DNA of 50,767 bases from an uncultured Alphaproteobacteria bacterium (GCA_902599445.1 CACKFK010000011.1:1-50767), one strand, 5' to 3'. Shown: positions 25,467 through 34,036, counted from the stretch's first letter. Program-made: numbers and translations. Notes: a model not told the origin generated them from the letters alone.

Positions 25467-25894
25467 TTAATTCTCCCTGTTGAAATTCTAATAAGATCAA
25501 AATTGCATTATAGTTGAGATTATTGCAAACAAATAAATTTAGCTTAACAGATTTAGGTAGATCTAGAGGTTTTAGTATTCCGGCTACCAATTTCCTTTAA
25601 ATTCAATCGTTTAAACTAAGATTACTAAGGAATAGCAGAAGTACCAAATGTTAAGGTCAGGAGAGTCTACAGGGGTATGGGTCGTGCTACTCCTATCAGC
25701 GCCTCTGGGAAACCTCAGGAAAGTCTTGTTCAGGTTTTGAATGCAAATGATAATGTTGCGGAACTTAGCGTAACTTGGATAAAGATTTAAGTTCCCAAAA
25801 ATTTTCCTTTTCTCAGTTGTATTTAGATAATAATGAAATAAAAACTACTCTTTTCTAATCAGTAAACAACTACTCTTTGAATGCTATTTCTCGA
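25467..25894. promoter_or_regulatory. Divergent region between TRAP operon 1 and a LysE-like gene
   Basis: Holds the promoter of the TRAP P-Q-M operon (minus) and of the LysE-like gene (plus). Includes copy 3 of dispersed repeat A at 25701-25734. No certain operator found. Confidence 0.4.
25701..25734 (+). repeat. Dispersed intergenic repeat A, copy 3
   Basis: GCCTCTGGGAAACCTCAG then GAAAGTCTTGTTCAGG, a more diverged copy of the element at 22021-22058. Confidence 0.35.
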
Positions 25895-26500
25895 ATGATC
25901 ATTAATATCAATTTCTTATTAACACTAGTTACTTTCTATTTTGTGATGTATGTAACCCCTGGACCAAATAACGCGATGGTCCTGGCCTCTGGTCTCAAAT
26001 TTGGCTTTCTGAGGACCATTCCAGTAATTTTAGGAATTACATTAGGGCATATTTTGCAACTTATTTTAGTTTGTCTAGGTTTGGGTAAAATCTTCCAAAT
26101 CTATCCTGAAATACAATTTTTGCTAAAGCTAATATGTGCCGGTTATATGTCATATCTTGGCTATAAGATTATTGGTTCTTTTGGTAAATTTGAGATAGGA
26201 ACTTCAAAGCCAATTAAATTTCATAATGCTGCATTATTTCAAATCGTAAACCCAAAAGCCTGGTCTATTTCAAGTATGGCAGCCTCTGGTTTTATCATAA
26301 ATGAAATACACTTAATCGCTTCCATACTAGTTATAGCGCTAGTTGCTCTAATTGTTTGCCCTTTATCGATATCGCCATGGGCTATTTTTGGATCAGCAAT
26401 AAGAAAGTTTGTCAGAGGCCCTAGATTGAAAATTGTAATCGAGTATTTTCTCGCGTCTTTACTTTTATTTACTGCAGTATTAATTCTCCTGCAGAACTAA
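25895..26500 (+). CDS. LysE/RhtB-family amino acid exporter
   Basis: Inner-membrane protein of about 201 residues with six hydrophobic segments. The family motif T-P-G-P-N-N-A-M-V-L-A-S-G lies at the first helix, and N-P-K-A-W-S-I-S appears in the middle, both typical of RhtB/LysE exporters of homoserine, threonine or related small molecules. ATG 25895 is preferred; TTG 25877 is in frame upstream. It sits on the opposite strand between the TRAP operon and the dehydrogenase gene, so a functional link to the sugar operon is possible but unproven. Confidence 0.8.
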   Translation: MIININFLLTLVTFYFVMYVTPGPNNAMVLASGLKFGFLRTIPVILGITLGHILQLILVCLGLGKIFQIYPEIQFLLKLICAGYMSYLGYKIIGSFGKFEIGTSKPIKFHNAALFQIVNPKAWSISSMAASGFIINEIHLIASILVIALVALIVCPLSISPWAIFGSAIRKFVRGPRLKIVIEYFLASLLLFTAVLILLQN

Positions 26501-26882
26501 ATCCCTGAAGAAACATATATTTTATCAATCTTTAGGGACTGAAAAAGAAGAGCCCTGGAAGCGGGCAAATCGGAACAGGAGCCCTATAGGAAAGAAAAAT
26601 ATAAAAGATGTTAGTAATAAATACTGCAGAAAATCCAAATTATCCCCAAACCCTAGCATTAAGTAGAGAGTTTTAGATTGAAGTCAGATAATACCCTACA
26701 AACCCTACCTAAATGACACTCAGTGACTTTAGAAAACCTAAGGGATACTCAGTTACAGCTGATCAAGATAAAGTAGATTGTGTTATAATTTATGGTAATT
26801 TAATTGTTGAGTTCTTATGTACTTTGGGTTCAAAGAAAATTTCCGTAGCATTATAAACCCAATAGTGTAGACGAGACATAAG
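26501..26882. other. Convergent gene-free stretch
   Basis: 380 bases between the ends of the LysE-like gene and the dehydrogenase gene. It contains pieces resembling dispersed repeat A (around 26700-26750) but no gene or clear terminator. Confidence 0.4.
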
Positions 26883-27806
26883 CTACATTTTGCTCAAATG
26901 TTGATTAACTTTATCCGCTATCATTAAACTCACTTGTTTGTTTGACTCAATTGTAATTCCGGCTATGTGAGGAGTTAAAATTATATTTTCCAAACCATCA
27001 AATTTTTTTGCCGCCTCCTTGTCCAATGGTTCATTAGTAAATACATCTAAGGCGGCTCCTCTTATTCTACCTTTTTCAAGAGCACTCGCTAATGCGTCTT
27101 CATCTATTATTCCTCCCCTAGCCGCATTAATTATAATTGCAGAAGGCTTTAAAAGTTCTATCTTAGTTTTATCGATTAAATTCTTGGTTTCTTTGGTTAA
27201 TGGTATATGAAGACTAATTATATCGGAATATTTCAAAAGCTCATCTAAAGTTAAGTTGTCTGTTCCTTCCCATATTTTGCTGTGAGGTTGTAAATAAGGA
27301 TCATGCGCAACTATTTTCATTCCTATAGAGAGCGCAATCCTTTTAACTTTTTGAGCAATTTCTCCGAATCCAATTAAACCCATAGTCTTACCATTAACTT
27401 CTGAACCAGAACTTTCTTCTCTGGGCCACAAACCAGAAACCATTTTATTTTTTTTAAAAAAGGCTCCCCTCAATAGTAACATCGAGGTGCAAATAACATA
27501 TTCTGCAACACTATTAGAGTTGGCTCCAGTAGCCGGATAAACGGTTATTCTTTTCTCTTCACATCCTTTGATATCAATATTATCTAATCCCACACCTAGT
27601 CGCCCAACACATGCTAATAAAGGTGCCTTGTCCAATAAATTACGTGTTATCAGTGTTTTATTTCTAACAATAATTGCTTTGGCATCCACAATTATCTTAG
27701 AAATTGCAGATGGATTTTCAAATAATGTACTATCATAGATAACATTATATCTCTTCTCTAACTTTTTAATTGCAGTTTCATCCATAAACTCTGTAATTAA
27801 AATCAT
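26883..27806 (-). CDS. D-isomer-specific 2-hydroxyacid dehydrogenase, possibly sulfolactate dehydrogenase-like
   Basis: A 307-residue NAD(P)-dependent dehydrogenase. Catalytic Arg230 (N-A-A-R-G-G), Glu259 (F-T-N-E-P) and His280 (T-P-H-I-A-G) are present, with the Rossmann loop G-L-I-G-F-G-E-I at 143-150. It would interconvert a 2-hydroxyacid and a 2-oxoacid. The N-terminal I-T-E-F-M-D and R-L-G-V-G-L-D-N-I-D blocks recall SlcC-type (S)-sulfolactate dehydrogenases and phosphoglycerate dehydrogenase relatives (from memory). It is the last gene of the kinase-aldolase-isomerase operon, ten bases after the isomerase, so its substrate probably derives from the same sugar. Confidence 0.8.
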   Translation of the reverse strand: MILITEFMDETAIKKLEKRYNVIYDSTLFENPSAISKIIVDAKAIIVRNKTLITRNLLDKAPLLACVGRLGVGLDNIDIKGCEEKRITVYPATGANSNSVAEYVICTSMLLLRGAFFKKNKMVSGLWPREESSGSEVNGKTMGLIGFGEIAQKVKRIALSIGMKIVAHDPYLQPHSKIWEGTDNLTLDELLKYSDIISLHIPLTKETKNLIDKTKIELLKPSAIIINAARGGIIDEDALASALEKGRIRGAALDVFTNEPLDKEAAKKFDGLENIILTPHIAGITIESNKQVSLMIADKVNQHLSKM

Positions 27807-27816
27807 TTTTCTCTTC

Positions 27817-29202
27817 TTAGATATACAAAGTTGGTAATTTCATTTCAGTCGCTACCTCTGATAGTAATTGAACATGATCTCCATAAGCAATGGCTACATG
27901 GTGTTCCAGGCCAGCCGAAATAATGTCATCAAGAACTTGCTTTGCTCCTCTATCAAACATTACAACTCCAGATGTTCCAGTATATGGGAGTCCTCTTTTC
28001 ACCATTTTTCCTTTGGAAATTACCATCTTTTGCTCTCCAAGAGATTGGGAGATTCGCATTATGGTTACAACACCTTCCTTAAGTGGAAACTCAAATAATA
28101 ATGGCATCTTCCTATTAGTGTGGATAGTAGCTTGGGGCTTAAAATTAACTTCACACATTGAAATAGGTGCTTGTCCGCAATGCCAAAAAACTCCAGTATT
28201 ATCATCAACATCTATATCGACTATGTCCGTAAGAAAAACTGGTTTTTGTGAAACTTCTTGAAGTATGAGTTGACTTACAGCGCCATATACGTCAGCTTCG
28301 CACGCACAAGGAACCTTATTCTCAGTCATAATAGAAGCTGGACCACAGATAGCTCCACCATATTCTGTAAACATCTCAGGCCAACATCTTAGGGCAAAAG
28401 CATGGTAGTTAGCCCGATCTCTCAACTGAAAAAGATATTCCTTTAATTTGATGGACATTTCAAGTTGCCCTTGATCAACTTTATCCAGTGATGACAATTG
28501 ATTGTGAAGTGTTTTAAAAGTCGGTTCTATCCCTTCTTTTTTTATTTTTCTTGCTTCTTTTAAAAAACTGTTAAGTTCTATTTCATCAACTTTAATTCCA
28601 CAAAGTTCACTAAGTTTTTTTTGATTAAATTTGCACGTATCAAAGCCTTTGGGATGATCACCAATTTTTGCTATCTTAAATTCAGAAATCTTTTGCTTTA
28701 TCAATTTCGCTTTTTTGGACGTTACCTTATTAAATTCTCCTGCTCGCAATCTTTTTTGGACACTTTGCTGGTCAATTACATTATTAAAGTTCGCAGGACT
28801 GATTGTTTCTGGGTCTTCGTAAATCCAAGAAAAATAAAAATCGTTTAAGCCCAGAGAATGTGACGCTAGATTTAAACCACAGAAAGCATTCAGCCTCAAT
28901 CTTCCCCCAAGGCGAGGTTCTGGAAAAGCCCAAATTCCTATCGGCTGATTAAAATCATTTGCTACTTTTAACACCGTAGACGAGTCTGTAAAAGTCACTT
29001 GTAAAATTAAAATAAAATCAAAATTTTCTTGCTTTAGACTATCAATTTCACTTGAAGCATCAAAATCATCTAATAGCAATTTGCCATTACCAATAATAAT
29101 GTGTTCGGTTAACTCCAAAAATTTTTTACACTGATTTAGTTTTTTGTTTGCGTAATTTATATCAAATGTAGAACGAGCCAGAGCTAGTAATCCGATTTTC
29201 AT
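27817..29202 (-). CDS. L-fucose/L-arabinose isomerase-like sugar isomerase
   Basis: A 461-residue cytoplasmic protein with the fold order of the FucI/AraA group. A glycine-rich sugar-binding loop (P-R-L-G-G-R-L) lies near residue 100. The metal-binding Glu302 and Asp304 are in C-E-A-D-V-Y-G-A, and W-H-C-G-Q-A-P follows at 340-346. It would convert an aldose to a ketose with Mn or Mg. Its ATG lies two bases after the aldolase stop. The set isomerase, kinase, aldolase predicts ketose formation before phosphorylation. I recall an isomerase of this superfamily serving sulfoquinovose in a variant sulfoglycolysis, which would suit the kinase next door; other 6-substituted sugars are alternatives. 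Confidence 0.75.
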   Translation of the reverse strand: MKIGLLALARSTFDINYANKKLNQCKKFLELTEHIIIGNGKLLLDDFDASSEIDSLKQENFDFILILQVTFTDSSTVLKVANDFNQPIGIWAFPEPRLGGRLRLNAFCGLNLASHSLGLNDFYFSWIYEDPETISPANFNNVIDQQSVQKRLRAGEFNKVTSKKAKLIKQKISEFKIAKIGDHPKGFDTCKFNQKKLSELCGIKVDEIELNSFLKEARKIKKEGIEPTFKTLHNQLSSLDKVDQGQLEMSIKLKEYLFQLRDRANYHAFALRCWPEMFTEYGGAICGPASIMTENKVPCACEADVYGAVSQLILQEVSQKPVFLTDIVDIDVDDNTGVFWHCGQAPISMCEVNFKPQATIHTNRKMPLLFEFPLKEGVVTIMRISQSLGEQKMVISKGKMVKRGLPYTGTSGVVMFDRGAKQVLDDIISAGLEHHVAIAYGDHVQLLSEVATEMKLPTLYI

Positions 29203-29204
29203 AA

Positions 29205-30233
29205 CTAACCATTCTCCATATAAAGATGTCTAAACTTAGCTGTCTTATATGGGAAAAGATTACCTCCTTTACTAAAGCATTCATGCTTATACCACGGCAT
29301 AGCCTGTTGTTCTGCCAACGAAACTATCTCACTAAGGTAACTTGCTGAAGAACCTCTTAAAACCGTATTTATTTTTTCCCAGTCAGGATAATTTGCCAAA
29401 GCCTCTAACCAAATTGCTCGACCCGCGAGAAATCCTGAACAACCTGCCTGAAACGCGAGAGATAAAACGTTCTTAAACTCAGCCTTGCTTACACCTGCCG
29501 ATAGCATCACCCAGGGTCTAGCAGCTATTCTACCCATTTCTTTGAACGTATCTAGAGAATCTCTATCGATTAACTCAGCATTGACTGGGCTTTCTAACTT
29601 AAAAATATCCACTCGATACTTTTCTTTTGCAAACTCCTCAATCGACCTGAAGACATGGTCAGTTTTTTTATTTTTCATTTCTTTGTATTCAGTTGTTTGA
29701 GATTCATTTGTTAATTTGGGCAATGGATAAACCAGTAACTCAAGTAGAAACAAAATATCATATTTCGCACAGTCTTCTCCTACCCTCTGTATATAATCTT
29801 TTTGTTGCTTCAAAACTTCCTTGTCTGCATCAGGTCGATACCAAGCTAGAACCTTGACGGCATCGGCTCCCATTCTTTTGATTTTAGATACACTCCAATC
29901 ATCAATATTTTTTGAAATTCTACCATTTTTTGTTTCAATAAAGGCGGAGTCCTCCAACGTAACCACCAAGCCTTTTCTGGGATCAAATATATCCATGGAA
30001 AAAGGAAGAGCGAAATGTGGGTCTAAGAGTAATGCGGAGCTATATTCTTGAAGACTATCAATTAAGGCTCTTTTAAATTTAGCGACTTCCTGCCATGGCG
30101 CTTCTGATACATTTAAATGATCCCTAATTGGATTTTTGATTGGGGGTCTCTGATCCACTGCTGTCATGAGAAAAATACCATTGCATCCAGAGAGTCTCTT
30201 CATCCCCATAAGTTTACCTGGGCTCAACTGCAT
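29205..30233 (-). CDS. Class I sugar-phosphate aldolase, LacD/YihT-like
   Basis: A 342-residue TIM-barrel aldolase. It has T-A-V-D-Q-R-P-P near the start, K-V-L-A-W-Y-R-P in the middle (Lys127), the Schiff-base Lys212 in I-F-K-L-E-S-P, P-W-V-M-L-S-A-G-V and A-G-R-A-I-W (Arg272). This is the tagatose-bisphosphate aldolase (LacD) and sulfofructose-phosphate aldolase (YihT) family. It would split a ketose 1-phosphate into dihydroxyacetone phosphate and a three-carbon aldehyde. Its start overlaps the kinase gene by ten bases. The length is nearer to LacD than to YihT (about 290). Confidence 0.82.
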   Translation of the reverse strand: MQLSPGKLMGMKRLSGCNGIFLMTAVDQRPPIKNPIRDHLNVSEAPWQEVAKFKRALIDSLQEYSSALLLDPHFALPFSMDIFDPRKGLVVTLEDSAFIETKNGRISKNIDDWSVSKIKRMGADAVKVLAWYRPDADKEVLKQQKDYIQRVGEDCAKYDILFLLELLVYPLPKLTNESQTTEYKEMKNKKTDHVFRSIEEFAKEKYRVDIFKLESPVNAELIDRDSLDTFKEMGRIAARPWVMLSAGVSKAEFKNVLSLAFQAGCSGFLAGRAIWLEALANYPDWEKINTVLRGSSASYLSEIVSLAEQQAMPWYKHECFSKGGNLFPYKTAKFRHLYMENG

Positions 30234-31117
30234 ATTCTTTGCTCCACAATAAAATCAGAAACTTGCTCTCGGGTTGGAAAACTATCCCTACCTCCAAAGA
30301 TAGTACATTTTAAGCTTGCAACAGAATTTGCAAATTCTACAGCTGCAAATTCATCACTCCCCTCTGAAAGGCTGAGAGCAAATGCCCCGTGCCAAACATC
30401 ACCTGCTCCTAAAGTATCTTTAACTATTACTTTTGGGGGCGGCACATTAATTACTTCATCTTCCTTAAAAAGGAACACACCCTTTTGTCCACTGGTTACA
30501 CAAAGCCAGGAATCAGTCAGGCTTCTAACTTTTTGTAGTCCTGTCTGCAAATTGTTTTCCTTGGTGAAGCTTTTCAACCCAAACTCGGAAAAAGCTACAT
30601 GTGAAGCTAAGTTTAAGGCTTCTTCAGTAACTTTATCTTCTGCGTCCAATACACCTGGTCGATTGAAATGTCTAGCAATCTTCAGCGTTTCAATGGCTCC
30701 GCCAATCCACCTGGTATCTGCAAGGTATACATCATGCTCTTCTATTTTGTTAATCCATGAAGCATTTTCAGGGAGTTTTGGATCTCTATAGTTTACTATT
30801 TGTCTTTCTCCAAACTTATCGACATAAACTGATGAAAAAGAGGAACGGTAGCCTTCACATTCCTTAATATGATTAATTTTTATACCCTCATTTAAGAACT
30901 GGTTCTTTATAATACCTCCTATCTCGTCTTTTCCCAATCTTGAAACAAGTGTCACTTCGCCTCCTAATCTATTAATTGCCACGGCCGCATTTGCTGCCAC
31001 TCCACCGCCAGAGATAGAAACGTCTTTAGCTCTAAATTTTTCTGCTTCCATAGGCATAGCTTCAAGCTGAAAAATAAAATCAACTACTGAGACTCCTGTT
31101 ACCATTATTTTAGTCAT
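30224..31117 (-). CDS. PfkB-family sugar kinase, YihV (sulfofructose kinase)-like
   Basis: A 297-residue ribokinase-type kinase. It has the N-terminal G-G-G-V-A-A-N-A-A-V-A block (37-47) and the ATP/catalytic motif D-T-L-G-A-G-D (Asp240). Compared with E. coli YihV from memory, similarity runs the full length (G-E-R-x-I-x-N-Y, A-D-x-R-W, A-F-S-E-x-G-L, A-A/S-L-K-C-T). The residues I recall as sulfonate contacts there, Lys27, Asn109 and Arg138, are matched by Lys27, Asn109 and Arg136. It would phosphorylate a ketose at C1 ahead of the aldolase. ATG immediately follows the TAA of the cytochrome gene; the C-terminus overlaps the aldolase start. A carboxylated or plain hexose substrate remains possible. 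Confidence 0.8.
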   Translation of the reverse strand: MTKIMVTGVSVVDFIFQLEAMPMEAEKFRAKDVSISGGGVAANAAVAINRLGGEVTLVSRLGKDEIGGIIKNQFLNEGIKINHIKECEGYRSSFSSVYVDKFGERQIVNYRDPKLPENASWINKIEEHDVYLADTRWIGGAIETLKIARHFNRPGVLDAEDKVTEEALNLASHVAFSEFGLKSFTKENNLQTGLQKVRSLTDSWLCVTSGQKGVFLFKEDEVINVPPPKVIVKDTLGAGDVWHGAFALSLSEGSDEFAAVEFANSVASLKCTIFGGRDSFPTREQVSDFIVEQRICS

Positions 31118-32518
31118 TTAATCTACCGGGAACCCACTCGGAACTGCACTTGGCCTACCTAAAGGTCTATTGTTCTTACTCTTTCCAGTTAATGCATAAA
31201 GAAAACCAATTATTTCATCAATTTCTTTTTCAGTAATTTCGGTTGGCTCAATGTCAATTCTAGATAATAGCCTTTCTGTTTCTCTTTTGTCAGACAATAC
31301 TACGAAATCTATATCCTCTAGCCATGGTGCCTCCGGAAGTTTAGCCATTGAAGGGTCCCACTTTTGATACATTTCCAACGGTTCAAAATGATGTTTAACT
31401 ATTCCTTCTAAACTTGGATAAGCACCATTGTGTCCATAAGGAGAGGTAAGAGTAACGTTTCTTAAAGAGGGTGTTTTAAAACGATATATATCTTCGATTC
31501 TATCACTTTCACCCATTCTCCCAACGTCTCGAGTGAAAGGATCCATTCTGCGTGTCCTTCCCGGACCAAATTGCGGGATTGCTAGAGCATAAAATTTTTG
31601 ATCTGTAAGTAAATTACCTGAATGGCATGTAGAACATTTTGCCTTACCATAAAATAAGTCCAATCCTCTCTTTTGATGTGGCGTGAGTGCATACTGATCC
31701 CCATTAAGGTAATCGTCAAACGGAGAGTCAAATGATGTCCATTCCTTTACTATAAAAGCAGCGATTGCATTGGCAATATGAACAATTTCTATGTCCATCG
31801 AATGCTCTATATCATCAAAGGTATCCACAAAAAGACTTTCATATTCTGGAATACCACGAATTCTATTTTCGATCACGGGCCAAACCGCATCTATCCTGCG
31901 ACTATCCTTACCAATTTTGGAAACTAACCCTATTATTTCATTTTCACCAAAATTACCTGCCATTTCAAATTGTCTTGTCATAGGAAAGAGTGCCTGAACA
32001 GACAAAATGTTATCTAACCCTGCAGGCAACCACTCCTCCGCTGGCGTATTAAAACCATTTCCAAAAATGTTTGATTCACTTATCCTTCCATCATGCATAA
32101 GTGTGTGGATCTCTTTTGCTCCTAAGTTCCAAAGGCCAGGAGCATTTCGTGGAATTCTCTTTTTTATCTTATCCGCCCCCTTTCCCGATGATCTGTTACT
32201 CCCTACTCCAAACCCACCTTCCCCAATTCCAAGTGATAATCCATCGCCGCCGGCAAAATCATGATGATGACAAGTACCGCAAGATATATTATGGTTTCCA
32301 GACAAAATTTTGTCATAAAAAAGTAGCCTGCCCAAAGTAGCTTTTTTTGGATCCGAGTAATGAAAACTGTTGTTCGTGAGTGGATTAGGTATCTTTTCAG
32401 CGTTACATTTATTAGATAAAAGTAACAATAAAACTAAGACAAATAAGGACACAAGATGCTTAAATACGTAATTATCCTTATAATACTGCCAATAATGGCC
32501 GCTGGTGAGATCGAGCAT
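31118..32518 (-). CDS. MauG-like di-haem cytochrome c peroxidase
   Basis: Exported protein of about 466 residues with two haem-binding motifs, C-G-T-C-H (followed by H-H-D-F-A-G-G-D) and C-S-T-C-H-S-G-N about 230 residues later, as in bacterial cytochrome c peroxidases and MauG. The C-terminal F-K-T-P-S-L-R-N-V block with G-H-N-G is also typical. The signal peptide (L-F-V-L-V-L-L-L-L-L) lies near the start. The exact start is unsure: ATG 32518 overlaps the head of the divergent Sel1 gene by 63 bases; GTG 32452 would avoid overlap. Its stop abuts the kinase ATG with no gap, so it is the first gene of the sugar operon. It may oxidise the sugar or a cofactor in the periplasm. Confidence 0.8.
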   Translation of the reverse strand: MLDLTSGHYWQYYKDNYVFKHLVSLFVLVLLLLLSNKCNAEKIPNPLTNNSFHYSDPKKATLGRLLFYDKILSGNHNISCGTCHHHDFAGGDGLSLGIGEGGFGVGSNRSSGKGADKIKKRIPRNAPGLWNLGAKEIHTLMHDGRISESNIFGNGFNTPAEEWLPAGLDNILSVQALFPMTRQFEMAGNFGENEIIGLVSKIGKDSRRIDAVWPVIENRIRGIPEYESLFVDTFDDIEHSMDIEIVHIANAIAAFIVKEWTSFDSPFDDYLNGDQYALTPHQKRGLDLFYGKAKCSTCHSGNLLTDQKFYALAIPQFGPGRTRRMDPFTRDVGRMGESDRIEDIYRFKTPSLRNVTLTSPYGHNGAYPSLEGIVKHHFEPLEMYQKWDPSMAKLPEAPWLEDIDFVVLSDKRETERLLSRIDIEPTEITEKEIDEIIGFLYALTGKSKNNRPLGRPSAVPSGFPVD

Positions 32519-32926
32519 GCTCGTGATCTTATGGAGGAAGGAAAATTTGAAAAAGCTATGCAAGAATTGCTTCCTGCCGCCAGATCTGGGAATGCAGATG
32601 CAGAGGAACTTATTGGGATAATGTATGCTATGGGCCTTGGAGTTAAACGAGACGATATCAGAGCCTTCGACTGGTATCTTAGAGCCTCCATGAAGGGACA
32701 CCCAGGAGCTCAATCTGGTGTGGGATGGTACTATGAAATTGGGCGGGGCTTGCCTGCTCCAGATCTTATCAGAGCTTACACCTGGTACGTTCTGTCTGCT
32801 ATCGGTGGTGATCCGGACGCAGCTATTTCTCAGGAAGAAGTTGTAAAAAAAATGACCCAAGAAGAGATTGAAAAAGCCCATGTTTTAATTAATGACTACA
32901 AAGTTTGGATTTATCCATTTAGATGA
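32456..32926 (+). CDS. Secreted Sel1-repeat protein
   Basis: A 156-residue protein: signal peptide (Y-V-I-I-L-I-I-L-P-I-M-A-A), then TPR-like Sel1 repeats. One repeat is A-E-E-L-I-G-I-M-Y-A-M-G-L-G-V, with D-D-I-R-A-F-D-W-Y-L-R-A-S next; a second has Y-Y-E-I-G-R-G and R-A-Y-T-W-Y-V-L-S-A. It is a scaffold-type protein in the periplasm. It is head-to-head with the MauG-like gene, whose start region it overlaps or nearly touches. The two may assemble together or share control. Confidence 0.75.
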   Translation: MLKYVIILIILPIMAAGEIEHARDLMEEGKFEKAMQELLPAARSGNADAEELIGIMYAMGLGVKRDDIRAFDWYLRASMKGHPGAQSGVGWYYEIGRGLPAPDLIRAYTWYVLSAIGGDPDAAISQEEVVKKMTQEEIEKAHVLINDYKVWIYPFR

Positions 32927-32928
32927 AA

Positions 32929-32952
32929 GGGTGAGTATCTTTCAACTCACCC
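32929..32952. terminator. Hairpin between convergent Sel1 and dctP-like genes
   Basis: GGGTGAGT (32929-32936) and ACTCACCC (32945-32952) form a perfect eight-pair stem with an eight-base loop, located between the two stop codons. T tracts are weak on both sides, so it may serve both directions only partly. Confidence 0.55.
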
Positions 32953-32974
32953 CCACAAAGTAGATCTATTCCAA

Positions 32975-34036
32975 TCAGTCTAAGTCTTTACCGTAAGCAT
33001 CGGCCATTCTTGCCTCTGCATCGGCTACAGCAGATGTTAGTGCATCAAAGACTTCAGGACCTCCCTTAACATTTGCCTTGAACCAATCATATACTGGCGA
33101 AGCAGCTGTCTTAAACCTTGCTTTTTGATCTGGTGAAGGCACATAAAGATTGCCACCACCAGCTACAAAATCTTCATAAGCTTGGATTGACTTTCTTTTT
33201 GGTGAAGCAAAAGTAGCTTGCTGAAGTGCATAAAAACCGTCGGTAATTACTTTTCTCAGATCCTTTGGCATTGATTGATATTTAGCATTATTCATCCACC
33301 AAAGGGCCCCCATATATGCGTGACCATCTAATGTAACATACTGAAGACCTGCGTCAGGAAACTTCATATTCATGATGTCAGTAATACCGTTCTTAGAGCC
33401 CTCAACTACACCCGTCTGAAACGAGGTAAACAACTCTGGCCACGGTATTGGGGTTGGAGAAGCACCTAAGGCTTTCACCAAAACCTGAGGTAGATCAGCA
33501 ACAACTGTTCTAATTTTCAGTCCACTCATGTCTGAAGGTTCTGCAATTTGTCTTTTGGTATTAGCAAAATTTCGCCACCCACCAGTATTACCAATGGTCA
33601 TGAGACGGATAGTATTTCCCGAATCAGCAAGTGCCATTTTTCTTACAGTTCGCACGAAATCACTTTGCATAACATCCTCAGCAATTCTGTCATCGGACAT
33701 TAAATACGGTAAATCCAGAACCTGTACATAAGGAAAAACTCCTGCTGCACCGCCAGAGGTGGAAATATAGATATCAATACTACCATCACTTATTCCTTGC
33801 AAGCATTCTGCGCCCTTAGAACACAACTGAGTTCCCACAAAAAGTTCTACAGAAATGGCACCATTTGAGGCTGATTCCACATAGTTTTTAAATACTATTG
33901 ATCCATCATAGTCTTCATCTTGGTCATTAGAATTCATAGTCATTCTCAGGTTATAATCAGCTGAAAAAGCTGGTATACATACCCCAAAAACCAAAGCAAA
34001 AGCACAAAAAGATCTTATCAATTTTCTAGTAAACAA
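32975..34036 (-). CDS. TRAP transporter solute-binding protein (DctP-like), system 2
   Basis: Periplasmic receptor of about 353 residues. Signal peptide S-F-C-A-F-A-L-V-F-G-V-C-I-P-A-F-S-A. Ligand region L-K-I-R-T-V-V-A-D (conserved Arg), then L-G-A-S-P-T-P-I and F-Q-T-G-V-V-E-G-S. Two Cys (L-C-S, E-C-L) near residue 70-80 may form a disulfide. TTG 34036 is chosen as start because AAGGGAG lies just upstream; TTG 34075 is a longer option. It is the last gene of a Q-M-P operon. Confidence 0.85.
   Translation of the reverse strand: MFTRKLIRSFCAFALVFGVCIPAFSADYNLRMTMNSNDQDEDYDGSIVFKNYVESASNGAISVELFVGTQLCSKGAECLQGISDGSIDIYISTSGGAAGVFPYVQVLDLPYLMSDDRIAEDVMQSDFVRTVRKMALADSGNTIRLMTIGNTGGWRNFANTKRQIAEPSDMSGLKIRTVVADLPQVLVKALGASPTPIPWPELFTSFQTGVVEGSKNGITDIMNMKFPDAGLQYVTLDGHAYMGALWWMNNAKYQSMPKDLRKVITDGFYALQQATFASPKRKSIQAYEDFVAGGGNLYVPSPDQKARFKTAASPVYDWFKANVKGGPEVFDALTSAVADAEARMADAYGKDLD

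Noticed and set aside
32434-32691. Minus-strand reading frame inside the Sel1 gene.
   Set aside because: It is a shadow of the Sel1 repeats; the plus frame has a signal peptide and clear repeats.
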